In this document: one piece after another, positions 1 through 6,836 of the stretch
How positions within the stretch are numbered: the first letter of the stretch is position 1
Layout of the letters: every line of letters begins with the position of its first letter
From: JBCCRV01 sp047619315
GTDB taxonomy: Bacteria; Myxococcota_A; Polyangia; Polyangiales; Houyiibacteriaceae
DNA: 12,209 nucleotides
Direction of reading: 5' to 3'
Assembly: GCA_047619315.1 (NCBI GenBank)
Contig: JBLHKB010000168.1
Coordinates: forward strand, 1-12,209
The notes under the pieces: generated by a model
Seen by the model: the letters and a program-made list of their open reading frames with translations, nothing else
What the model was told of the DNA's origin: nothing
Databases searched by the model: none
Made by a program: the position numbers and the translations under genes

Positions 1-47
1 TTAGCGAATGCGTTGTAAAAAAACGACTTCGATAACAAAGTTTCTTT

Positions 48-134
48 GCGGATGTGGCGGAATTGGCAGACGCGCTGGATTAAGGATCCAGTGGGGTAAA
101 ACCCGTGGAGGTTCGATTCCTCTCGTCCGCACCA
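48..134 (+). tRNA. tRNA-Leu, anticodon AAG, CCA encoded
   Basis: A class II tRNA folds completely. The acceptor stem is GCGGATG (48-54) with CGTCCGC (124-130), discriminator A131 and an encoded CCA at 132-134. The anticodon stem CTGGA (75-79) pairs with TCCAG (87-91) around the seven-base loop 80-86, giving U33, anticodon AAG at 82-84 and G37. A long variable arm (GGG 94-96 with CCC 102-104) and a T arm (107-123, loop TTCGATT) complete it. The long variable arm, A73 discriminator and anticodon all indicate leucine. The predicted codon is CUU, with wider reading if A34 is deaminated to inosine. The upstream 47 bases are AT-rich compared with the rest, as expected of a strong promoter, but I cannot place a convincing -35/-10 pair. 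Confidence 0.96.
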
Positions 135-140
135 ATCGAT

Positions 141-171
141 AAAGGCGATACCTACGGGTGTCGCCTTTTTT
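141..171 (+). terminator. Intrinsic terminator of the tRNA-Leu gene
   Basis: A 12-base-pair stem, 141-152 with 157-168, closes a TACG loop (153-156). The loop is flanked by C and G, which is the very stable UNCG-class tetraloop. The only wobble is one T-G pair. The stem ends in AAA/TTT pairs and the 3' side runs into six Ts (166-171). The hairpin starts six bases after the tRNA CCA, so it almost certainly ends the tRNA transcript and separates it from the SCP2 gene downstream. Confidence 0.9.
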
Positions 172-271
172 CGTGGGCAGCGCGCGGATTTCGCTCGGGC
201 TTCATCGGAAACCGGCCCTCGAATGAAACCTGGGTTGCGTGGGTCTGCTGGGCGGACAAGAGTTCCCCGCT

Positions 272-697
272 ATGGCTCACCGATTCCCATCTCCTGAGTG
301 GACGCAGGCTTTCGCCGACGCCGTCAACAACAACGAAATCTACCGAACCCATGGCAAAGCCTGGACGTTCGGCGCCGTTGCGATGGTCATCTCGAAAGAC
401 GAAGCCATCGGCATCGACGACGACACGGGCATGATCCTCGACGTTCACGAAGGCACCTGTCGCGGCGCGGAGCTCGTGTTCGGCATGGACTCCGTGTTGG
501 CCGCGCCCTTTGTCATCGTCGCCCCCTACGAGCGCTGGAAGAAAGTCATCGACGGCGAACTCGACCCCATCAAGGCGATGATGGAAGGAAAGCTCAAGAT
601 GACGAAGGGACACCTCCCAACGATGCTTCGCTTTGTGTTGTCGTCTCGAGCCCTCGTCACCAGCGCCACGGATGTCGCGACGGAGTACATCGCGTGA
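272..697 (+). CDS. SCP2-like sterol/lipid-carrier domain protein (first copy)
   Basis: This encodes a single-domain protein of 141 residues. It resembles the SCP2 (sterol carrier protein 2) fold: an N-terminal helix containing WTQAF, a central sheet region, then a tryptophan-containing segment (YERWKKVIDGELDPIKAM) leading into GKLKMTKG. That last pattern is typical of small SCP2 proteins that hold a hydrophobic ligand. The ligand cannot be read from the sequence. I chose ATG 272, preceded by AAGAG at 258-262, over a GTG at 239 that would add eleven unconvincing residues. The stop overlaps the GTG start of the next gene (GTGA, 694-697), so the two are probably translationally coupled. No signal peptide or membrane segment is visible, so it should be cytoplasmic. 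No -10 element of the kind seen at hemE lies at the expected place. Confidence 0.78.
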   Translation: MAHRFPSPEWTQAFADAVNNNEIYRTHGKAWTFGAVAMVISKDEAIGIDDDTGMILDVHEGTCRGAELVFGMDSVLAAPFVIVAPYERWKKVIDGELDPIKAMMEGKLKMTKGHLPTMLRFVLSSRALVTSATDVATEYIA

Positions 698-1137
698 GCC
701 AGTTTGGAGAGGCGGCCGTCGCCCTCGCCCCGGGCGCTGGGGAAAACGGTTTCGCCCAGATGCTAGCGACGCTCCTCCGTCAGAACATCGACGATCGGCC
801 TGAAAAGAAGGCGAGCTTCGTGAAGATGCACGGTCGCGTCTCGATCGTCCTCGAAGACATCGGGAGCGCGGTCACGCTGAACTTCGAAAGTGGCCGCCTG
901 ACCATTTACGACGGCATCACGGGCATCCCAGATGTGACGATCCGTGCTCCCTGGGAGTGGGTGACGAAGATGTCGCTCGTGGAACTGGAGCCACGTTTTG
1001 GCCTGCCGGATATCCGCAAACCCGTCGCCAAAGAAGTGGGCGAAGCGCAGAAGGACGGCACGATCAAAATACACGGTTGGCTCGCGAGCATGCCGTTGAT
1101 GATGCGACTGACGAAGGTCATGTCGGTCGCGGAGTGA
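694..1137 (+). CDS. SCP2-like domain protein (second copy)
   Basis: This is a second small protein of 147 residues in the same SCP2-like size class. It shows a strand pair (VTLNFESGRLTIYDG), a segment like the family's central part (TIRAPWEWVTKMSL) and a C-terminal hydrophobic helix (IHGWLASMPLMMRLTKVM). It is clearly different from the first copy, so this is not a recent duplication. The frame is open upstream to 298, but the region before 694 lies inside the first SCP2 gene, and the 694 GTG overlaps that gene's stop as GTGA. That makes 694 the natural start. Its own stop overlaps the pgeF start in the same way (1134-1137). The assignment rests on fold-like pattern rather than strict motifs. 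The function, perhaps lipid binding or transfer as a partner of the first protein, is inference. Confidence 0.65.
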   Translation: MSQFGEAAVALAPGAGENGFAQMLATLLRQNIDDRPEKKASFVKMHGRVSIVLEDIGSAVTLNFESGRLTIYDGITGIPDVTIRAPWEWVTKMSLVELEPRFGLPDIRKPVAKEVGEAQKDGTIKIHGWLASMPLMMRLTKVMSVAE

Positions 1138-1871
1138 CGCTTCGAAGCGAGGACCTGACGAAGCACGGATTCGTTCACGGCTTCAGCACGCGCGAAGGCG
1201 GCGTCAGCGATGCACCCTTCCACTCGCGCAACTTGGGCCGTGGGCTCGGCGATAGCGACGAGGCCGTCGCGGAGAACCACCGTCTCTTCGCACAAGACGT
1301 CGGCCATGAAGTGCTCTTCGAGGTCAGCCAAGTTCACAGCGCGATCATCCGCGAAGTCCGCCACGACGAAGATCCCCTGCGCGTTCGCGTGGAAGAAGGC
1401 GACGCCCTCATCGCCCGCGACGCCGGCGTCGCCATCGCCGTTCGAACGGCGGACTGCGTCCCGCTGCTGCTCGCCCACCCGCCCACCGGCGCCGTCGCCG
1501 CCATCCACGCCGGTTGGCGGGGGGTCGAAGCGCGCATTGCCGGAGCCACGGTCCACGCTCTCGATGTTCCGCCGAGCGAACTGATCGCGGTGGTTGGCCC
1601 TCATATTCGCGTCGCTTCCTTCGAGGTGGGCGAGGACGTCGCCGAACGCCTTCAAGGGTCTTCGAGTGCCAAAAACGTCATCAGTCGCGCCTACGAAGGG
1701 CCCCACGTGGACCTTTTTCGTATTCTAGAAGCTCAGCTCGCGGAGCTCGGCGTTCGCCTTCGGGATATTGGCGGAGACACCTTTGCCGACACCGAACGCT
1801 TCTTCTCCTACCGCCGCGACGGCAAAACAGGCCGCCTTTTGAGCGTGATTGTCGCGCGGGGCACAGCGTGA
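1134..1871 (+). CDS. pgeF: PgeF/YfiH family peptidoglycan editing factor (former laccase-domain polyphenol oxidase)
   Basis: The 245-residue product matches the YfiH/PgeF family, whose members in E. coli remove wrongly incorporated L-serine from peptidoglycan precursors and were earlier annotated as laccases. Visible signatures are HGFSTREGGVS near residues 15-25, QVHS with H68, RTADCVPLLL with C108, HAGWRG with H125, and a C-terminal FFSYRRDGKTGR block. H68, C108 and H125 match the family's metal-binding triad. Cysteines common elsewhere in the family are replaced: the GPxIxxCC block reads GPHIRVAS, and the residue before the FFSYRRDG block is Thr rather than Cys. GTG 1134 is chosen because homologues start just before the HGFST motif and because it overlaps the preceding stop. 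accD follows 12 bases after the stop. Confidence 0.9.
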   Translation: MTLRSEDLTKHGFVHGFSTREGGVSDAPFHSRNLGRGLGDSDEAVAENHRLFAQDVGHEVLFEVSQVHSAIIREVRHDEDPLRVRVEEGDALIARDAGVAIAVRTADCVPLLLAHPPTGAVAAIHAGWRGVEARIAGATVHALDVPPSELIAVVGPHIRVASFEVGEDVAERLQGSSSAKNVISRAYEGPHVDLFRILEAQLAELGVRLRDIGGDTFADTERFFSYRRDGKTGRLLSVIVARGTA

Positions 1872-1883
1872 TAGGCCACCTGC

Positions 1884-2723
1884 GTGTCGATCTTTAGTAA
1901 GACCAAAGCAAGCGTAGACGCGGCCGACAAGCGGACGCTCGGCCGTGGAATTTTTCGTCGCTGCGATGGCTGCGGCGAGACCTTTAAAGCCGAAGACTTC
2001 GTCGCCAACTTCGAGGTCTGCCCAGAGTGCGGCAAGCACTACAAGTTGAGCGCTGAAGCGTGGCTTGAGCTTCTGATGGACCCTGGGTCATGGACGGAGC
2101 ACGACGCCGACTTGATGAGCGGCGACCCCCTCGGGTTTGTCGACAGCAAGCGATACACCGACCGAGTCGTCGCGAGCCAGAAAAAGTCCGGCGTCAAAGA
2201 CGCGATGATGACGTGTTCCGGCGCCATCGAAGGTCGTCCGATTCAGCTCGGCATGTTCATGTTCCGCTTCATGGGCGGCTCCATGGGTTCCGTCGTCGGC
2301 GAGAAGATCACGCGCATGTTCGAACGTGCCACGGAACGCGGCGAGCCGGTCATCCTCATGACCTCATCCGGCGGCGCACGTATGCAAGAAGGCGTACTGA
2401 GCCTCATGCAAATGGCGAAGACCGTCTCCGCCCTCGGAAAGCTCCGCGAAACGGGACAGCCTTTCATCAGCGTCATGCTCGACCCCACCACCGGCGGCGT
2501 GGCTGCGAGCTTTGCGTTCCTCGGGGACGTCAACGTGGCGGAGCCAAAAGCCCTCATCGGTTTCGCCGGACAGCGCGTCATCGAACAGACGATTCGCCAG
2601 ACTCTGCCCGAGGGTTTCCAGCGTGCGGAGTTCCTCTTGGAGCACGGCATGATCGACATTATTTCGCCGCGCGCCGAGATGCGCGCCACCCTCGCTCGCG
2701 TGCTCGATCACCTCGTTGGCTAG
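1884..2723 (+). CDS. accD: Acetyl-CoA carboxylase carboxyltransferase subunit beta
   Basis: AccD pairs with AccA to move the carboxyl group from biotin-carboxyl carrier protein to acetyl-CoA, giving malonyl-CoA for fatty acid synthesis. The 279-residue product has the N-terminal four-cysteine zinc ribbon (C27, C30, C46, C49) followed by the crotonase-fold carboxyltransferase core. Core signatures are SSGGARMQEG at 161-170, DPTTGGVAASFAFLGD at 200-215 and IGFAGQRVIEQT at 225-236. Length is normal for the family. The start is GTG 1884, 12 bases after pgeF. There is no Shine-Dalgarno site, but TAGGCC stands exactly 12 bases before the start, a weak echo of the TANNNT elements at hemE and yacG. 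accD next to folC is also the order in E. coli. Confidence 0.97.
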   Translation: MSIFSKTKASVDAADKRTLGRGIFRRCDGCGETFKAEDFVANFEVCPECGKHYKLSAEAWLELLMDPGSWTEHDADLMSGDPLGFVDSKRYTDRVVASQKKSGVKDAMMTCSGAIEGRPIQLGMFMFRFMGGSMGSVVGEKITRMFERATERGEPVILMTSSGGARMQEGVLSLMQMAKTVSALGKLRETGQPFISVMLDPTTGGVAASFAFLGDVNVAEPKALIGFAGQRVIEQTIRQTLPEGFQRAEFLLEHGMIDIISPRAEMRATLARVLDHLVG

Positions 2724-2744
2724 CGCCTTGCTTGAGCCGGCCGA

Positions 2745-4010
2745 ATGAGCGCCCGCGACGCGTACGCGGAATCCCTTGGGTGGATCTACGCCCTCGGCAG
2801 CGAAGGAATGAAGTTTGGCCTTGGCCGAATGCGCCGCGCGTTGAAAAAGCGTGGCCGTCCGGACGCCGAGCTGCGCTTCGTCCATGTGGCTGGGAGCAAC
2901 GGCAAAGGGAGCACCTGCGCCATGATCGAGCGCGGGCTTCGTGCCGCTGGCTACAAGACGGGCTGGTTTTCTTCCCCTCATCTTCATCGCTACGCCGAAC
3001 GTTTTCGCGTGGACGGTCGTCCCCTGGGTGACGCCGAAGTCGCACGTCGTCTCGCGGATTTTCGCGAAGCAGATCTGGGTCTGACCTTCTTTGAGTACTC
3101 GGTCCTGCTGGCCTTCGAGGCGTTTCGTGATCACGGATGCGACGTCGTCGTTCTCGAAGTGGGCCTCGGCGGTCGACTCGATGCGACGAACACCATCGAA
3201 CACTCTGAGCTCTGCGTCGTCACGAATATCGCCCTCGAACACACGGCGATCCTCGGGGACACCAAGACACTCATCGCGAAAGAGAAGGGCGGCATCTTTC
3301 GACGTGGTGCCCTCGCGGTGATCGGCGCCGAGGACGCAGCGCAGACCGTTCTCCAGGGAATGGCGAAGCGCCGAGAGATGGACCCGTGGTGCATCGCGAA
3401 GGATTTTCGCGGCACACCGCTTCCTCGAGGCCGCGCTGAAATCCGCGTCGGTCGCACGCGCTACGAGCTTAAGCTCTCCCTGGCAGGCGCCTACCAGGTC
3501 CATAACGCGAGCGTGGCGGCGGCGGCCCTTCATCGATTGCGCAGCTGTGGATTTCGCATTCCGCGCCGCGCCGTCGAGACGGCTCTGACGAAGGCGAAAT
3601 GGCCCGGACGTCTCGAACGCTTGGTTGTCGATGGCGTCGAATATATCTTGGACGCCGCCCATAACCCCGACGGGTGTCAGGCTCTCGCCGCGCATCTAGA
3701 GACGCTGCCGGCCAAAAAGACGACGCTCCTTTTTGGCGCCCTCGCGGACAAAGACCACGAGGCCATGCTCGCCCCGTTTGACGGTCTCGTCGATTCGCGA
3801 GTCTACGCGTTGCCGGCGATGCGTCGTGCGGCAAACCCGGCCAGTTTTAGTCGAGTGAGAAAAGGCCACGCGGCAAAGGACGTCGACGCCGGTCTACGTC
3901 GCGCGCTTCAAAACGAGGGTCGAATCGTCGTCGCGGGGTCTATTTTCCTCGTGAGCGCGGTTCGCGCCCGGGTGCTCGGGCTTCGAAGCGATCCGCCCAT
4001 CGCGCTCTAG
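2745..4010 (+). CDS. folC: Folylpolyglutamate synthase / dihydrofolate synthase
   Basis: FolC adds glutamate to dihydropteroate and/or extends the polyglutamate tail of folates, using ATP, in the cytoplasm. The 421-residue product shows the Mur-ligase-like order: P-loop VAGSNGKGST (48-57), SSPHLHRYAERF (76-87), FFEY (115-118), EVGLGGRLDATN (138-149), ALEHTAILGDT (163-173) and EKGGIFR (180-186). The C-terminal domain carries PGRLERL and DAAHNPDG. Length fits the family. Both DHFS and FPGS activities are likely, but dual activity cannot be proven from motifs alone. ATG 2745 lies 21 bases after accD without a clear ribosome binding site. The stop is 57 bases before hemE, and that gap holds a promoter, so this gene probably closes the accD transcription block. 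Confidence 0.96.
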   Translation: MSARDAYAESLGWIYALGSEGMKFGLGRMRRALKKRGRPDAELRFVHVAGSNGKGSTCAMIERGLRAAGYKTGWFSSPHLHRYAERFRVDGRPLGDAEVARRLADFREADLGLTFFEYSVLLAFEAFRDHGCDVVVLEVGLGGRLDATNTIEHSELCVVTNIALEHTAILGDTKTLIAKEKGGIFRRGALAVIGAEDAAQTVLQGMAKRREMDPWCIAKDFRGTPLPRGRAEIRVGRTRYELKLSLAGAYQVHNASVAAAALHRLRSCGFRIPRRAVETALTKAKWPGRLERLVVDGVEYILDAAHNPDGCQALAAHLETLPAKKTTLLFGALADKDHEAMLAPFDGLVDSRVYALPAMRRAANPASFSRVRKGHAAKDVDAGLRRALQNEGRIVVAGSIFLVSAVRARVLGLRSDPPIAL

Positions 4011-4052
4011 ATGTGCTGGAGCCCACGGAGCGCTCCCACGCGCGCCAAACCC

Positions 4053-4067
4053 TGCTAGCGTCCTGCC
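4053..4067 (+). promoter_or_regulatory. Probable extended -10 promoter of hemE-hemY, leaderless mRNA
   Basis: TGC followed by TAGCGT (4056-4061) fits an extended -10 (TGn then TANNNT). Six bases follow, then the ATG of hemE. With the usual 6-7 base spacing, transcription would begin at or within a base of the A of ATG at 4068, so the mRNA would be leaderless. There is no convincing -35 near 4033-4038, which an extended -10 can tolerate, and no Shine-Dalgarno sequence. The 57-base folC-hemE gap contains nothing else recognisable. Confidence 0.6.
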
Positions 4068-5093
4068 ATGAGCGTTTTCCTCGATGCCTGCCACGGCAAG
4101 CCCACCTCCCACACGCCCATCTGGCTCATGCGCCAAGCCGGCCGTTACCAGGCCAGCTACCAGGCGATTCGGTCCAAAGTTGAGTTCCTCGAGCTCTGCC
4201 GCAATCCGGAGCTGGCATGCCAGGTCACCGTGGACGCCGTCGATCAGCTCGGCGTGGATGCCGCGATTATCTTTGCCGACATTCTTCTGATCCTCGAACC
4301 GCTGGGTATTCCTTTCGGCTTCGAGAAGGGACACGGACCACGGATCTACACGCCGATTCGGACCGCCGCCCAAATCGACGCTCTCAGCGCTGACACCAAG
4401 CCTGCCGAAAGCCTCGGCTACGTGATGGAAGCCATCAAGCTCGCACGCCGCGCGCTGGACGTGCCGCTCATCGGTTTTGCTGGAGCGCCCTTTACGCTCG
4501 CCTCCTACGCCATCGAAGGAGCGGGCTCGAAGAACTACTACGAAGCCAAGAAGCTCATGTATGCCGACGAAGGCGCGTGGAACGTCCTCATGGAGAAGAT
4601 CTCCATCGCTCTCGGGCAGTACCTCAACGCACAGATCGACGCCGGCGCTCAGGTCGTGCAGCTCTTCGACAGTTGGGTCGGTTGTCTTTCCCCCGCGGAC
4701 TACCGCCGCTACGTGTTTCCACACACCAAGAGCGTCTTCGACGCCGTCAAAGGTCGCGTGCCTATGTGTCACTTCGGAACTGGCAACCCGGCGCTCTACC
4801 CGATGATGCAAGAAGCCGGCGGCGAGATCATGGGCGTCGACTGGCGCGTCGATCTCTCGGAGCAGTGGGACATTCTCGGTGGCCCTGAGAAGACACGTCT
4901 CATGGGCAACCTTGAGCCCGCCATGCTCCTCGCGCCCGAGTCCGTGATGAAAGAACAGGCCTCGATGGTGCTCGAGCGCGCCGCGGGTCGTCCTGGACAC
5001 ATCTTCAACCTCGGCCACGGCATCATGCCGTCGACCACCGTCGACCACGTTCGCGCACTCGTCGATCACGTTCACGAAGTCAGCGCCCGATGA
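4068..5093 (+). CDS. hemE: Uroporphyrinogen III decarboxylase
   Basis: HemE removes four carboxyl groups from uroporphyrinogen III to give coproporphyrinogen III, a cytoplasmic, cofactor-free step of haem synthesis. The 341-residue product has the family's first signature PIWLMRQAGRY (17-27), with the two substrate-contacting arginines R22 and R26. The catalytic aspartate is D71 in FADILL. The second signature, GFAGAPFTLASYAIEG, is at 136-151, and the C-terminal NLGHGIMPSTT carries H317. Length is typical. The ATG start lies 16 codons before the PIWLM motif, as in homologues, and is directly preceded by a -10-like element. The last four bases overlap hemY as ATGA, so the two are co-transcribed and probably translationally coupled. 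Confidence 0.97.
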   Translation: MSVFLDACHGKPTSHTPIWLMRQAGRYQASYQAIRSKVEFLELCRNPELACQVTVDAVDQLGVDAAIIFADILLILEPLGIPFGFEKGHGPRIYTPIRTAAQIDALSADTKPAESLGYVMEAIKLARRALDVPLIGFAGAPFTLASYAIEGAGSKNYYEAKKLMYADEGAWNVLMEKISIALGQYLNAQIDAGAQVVQLFDSWVGCLSPADYRRYVFPHTKSVFDAVKGRVPMCHFGTGNPALYPMMQEAGGEIMGVDWRVDLSEQWDILGGPEKTRLMGNLEPAMLLAPESVMKEQASMVLERAAGRPGHIFNLGHGIMPSTTVDHVRALVDHVHEVSAR

Positions 5094-6445
5094 AAGTCGC
5101 CGTCATCGGCGGCGGCGTTTCGGGGATGAGCGCCGCCTATCGGCTGCGCGAAGCGGGTGCAACCCCTGTTGTTTTTGAGGCGAGCGAGCGAGCCGGCGGC
5201 ATGCTCCGCACGGAACGTGTCGATGGCTACGTCATCGAGCGCGGACCGGACTCCATCATTACGACGAAGCCTGCGGCAGCGCGCCTCGCGGATGAGCTCG
5301 GACTCAGTAAACGCATCGTGCGAACCAACACGAACGCTCGCGGAGCGTACGTCGCTTGTCGCGGTGAGCTCGTACGCATTCCGGCAGGCTTTCAGCTCTT
5401 GGCGCCGTCCAACCTCGAGAGCTTAGAGGCGAGCGGCATCCTCTCGCCCGAAGGCATGGCGCGCGTCCGCGAAGAGCCGCGCGTGGCGTGCCGCACCAAC
5501 CTCGATGACGAGTCCCTCGGCTCTTTCGTACGTCGTCGTTTTGGCGACGAGGTCCTCAACCGTATCGCTCAGCCCATGGCCGGCGGTATCTACGGCACGG
5601 ACCCCGAGCATTTGAGTCTCCGCGCGACGCTTCCACGCTTCCTCGACATGGAGCTCGAAGGCAGCCTCATCCATGGCCTCGCTCAGCGCGCCCAAGCTGG
5701 AGCGGCGAAAGCGGCGGGCGCCCGTTACGGCCTCTTCATCTCCTTCGACGCTGGCATCGGCTTGCTGCCAGAAACCCTCGCGCAGTCCCTCGATGAGTGC
5801 ATTCGTTTGAACACGCCCATCGCGTCCATCGTAAAGTCCGGCGCGGGTTTTGACGTGGACGGACAACCTTTCGACGCGGTGATCTTGGCGACGACGGCGC
5901 ACAAGGCCGCGGGCCTACTGCCAGACAACTACAGCGAGGTACGCGCGAGCCTCGAGTCGATTCCATTTGGCTCAGGCGCCATCGTGACCTTCGCGTTTGA
6001 TCGAGACGAGATCCCCCACGCCCTCGACGCCGCCGGTTTCGTCGTGCCCGCGATCGAGGGGCTCACGCTGATGGCGTCGACGTGGTCGAGCCTCAAGTGG
6101 CCCGGTCGAGCGCCGAAGGGCAAAGTCCTCCTGCGCGCGTTCATGGGCGGCTATCACATGCCGGATGTCCCGACCTGGGATGACGCGCGTCTCGTGCAAG
6201 CGGCGCGCGACGATTTCGAGGTGCTGATGGGCATCACAGCGTCGCCACAGCTTGTCCGCGTCGATCGCTGGGTGGAGATGATGCCTCGCTACTTCGTCGG
6301 CCACGCCAAACGCATGGACGCCCTCGACGAAGCGATGGGCGGACACGACGGACTTGAGCTTGCTGGCAACGCGTATCGCGGCGTCGGTATCCCCGATAGC
6401 ATCGCCTCGGGTGAAGCGGCCGCGGCACGCCTGCTTACGCGGTGA
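5090..6445 (+). CDS. hemY: Oxygen-dependent protoporphyrinogen (or coproporphyrinogen) oxidase, FAD-binding
   Basis: This is an FAD flavoprotein of 451 residues that oxidises protoporphyrinogen IX, or in the coproporphyrin-dependent branch coproporphyrinogen III, using O2. The N-terminal dinucleotide fold is clear: VIGGGVSGMSAAYRL (5-19), then the acidic VVFEASERAGGMLRT (27-41) and ERGPDS (50-55). Near the C-terminus, GNAYRGVGIPDSIASG matches the second FAD-contact motif of this family. Myxobacterial homologues are often named hemG or pgoX. The ATG overlaps the hemE stop (ATGA). The adjacency of hemE and an O2-dependent oxidase points to an aerobic haem pathway. Which porphyrinogen is the real substrate depends on whether hemH/hemQ genes elsewhere belong to the classical or coproporphyrin branch. 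Confidence 0.94.
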   Translation: MKVAVIGGGVSGMSAAYRLREAGATPVVFEASERAGGMLRTERVDGYVIERGPDSIITTKPAAARLADELGLSKRIVRTNTNARGAYVACRGELVRIPAGFQLLAPSNLESLEASGILSPEGMARVREEPRVACRTNLDDESLGSFVRRRFGDEVLNRIAQPMAGGIYGTDPEHLSLRATLPRFLDMELEGSLIHGLAQRAQAGAAKAAGARYGLFISFDAGIGLLPETLAQSLDECIRLNTPIASIVKSGAGFDVDGQPFDAVILATTAHKAAGLLPDNYSEVRASLESIPFGSGAIVTFAFDRDEIPHALDAAGFVVPAIEGLTLMASTWSSLKWPGRAPKGKVLLRAFMGGYHMPDVPTWDDARLVQAARDDFEVLMGITASPQLVRVDRWVEMMPRYFVGHAKRMDALDEAMGGHDGLELAGNAYRGVGIPDSIASGEAAAARLLTR

Positions 6446-6457
6446 CGACCAGGCCGT

Positions 6458-6754
6458 CTAACGAAGGTTGAAGCCAAGGCTCCCGAGGGCCATGAGACTC
6501 AAGAACATACCTACTAAACCGAACACAACGGCGAGGAGTAGAACGAGGACCCTGAAGCGCCCATTGAAGAGGAACTCGCCTAGACCGAATCCAATCGACA
6601 CCCAGCTGATGAGAAGCAAGGTCCCGCTGAACATCGCAGCGTTCCACAGAAACGCTGACGTGACTATGGCGAGTACGAGCGTGACGCCGACGCCCAACGC
6701 GCCGCCGATCATGGCTTTGGCACCTTCCGAACGTTTCGAGCTCATGTTGTTCAT
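6458..6754 (-). CDS. Small hypothetical membrane protein with three predicted helices
   Basis: I do not recognise a family. The 98-residue product has a short polar N-terminus with SSKRSEGAK, followed by three strongly hydrophobic stretches at about 13-34, 39-60 and 67-90, with glycine-rich helices and an RFR turn between helices two and three. This is a coherent integral inner-membrane pattern and it argues that this minus-strand frame is the real one, not the overlapping plus-strand frame, which is Arg/Pro-rich. The start is ATG 6754; a second ATG at 6745 is possible. Neither has a Shine-Dalgarno site. The gene converges on hemY with a 12-base gap and lies 82 bases after the outer-membrane protein gene on the same strand, so it could be read from that operon. 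The 82-base gap has no clear terminator. Confidence 0.72.
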   Translation of the reverse strand: MNNMSSKRSEGAKAMIGGALGVGVTLVLAIVTSAFLWNAAMFSGTLLLISWVSIGFGLGEFLFNGRFRVLVLLLAVVFGLVGMFLSLMALGSLGFNLR

Positions 6755-6836
6755 GTGTCGCGCCGTATGAAGAGGGACTGTTTTGTTGGGAAGTGTGAGA
6801 CACCGACCTCGCGCGCTGAGGCTTCGAATATCGCGG

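Noticed and set aside
1..47. Promoter of the tRNA gene
   Set aside because: The stretch is AT-rich, but TTGTAA and GATAAC or TAACAA are only 12-14 bases apart, too close for a standard -35/-10 pair; part of the promoter may lie outside the window.
298..693. Long upstream extension of the second SCP2 gene
   Set aside because: The extension is Arg/His/Gly-rich out-of-frame reading of the first SCP2 gene; the overlap start at 694 explains the gene.
2364..3695. 443-residue open frame antisense to accD-folC
   Set aside because: Long antisense frames are common in GC-rich coding DNA. It has no recognisable motif and lies opposite two solid genes.
3894..5075. 393-residue open frame antisense to hemE
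   Set aside because: It is rich in His/Arg/Glu/Val in the manner of a complementary-frame shadow, and hemE motifs are clear on the other strand.
6468..6770. 100-residue plus-strand frame opposite the small membrane protein
   Set aside because: Its product is Arg/Pro/Thr-rich without structure, while the minus-strand frame gives three clean membrane helices.
6755..6836. Terminator or promoter between the outer-membrane gene and the small membrane protein gene
   Set aside because: A short CCTC/GAGG inverted repeat is present but without a T-tract, and no TANNNT element stands at the leaderless distance from either possible start.
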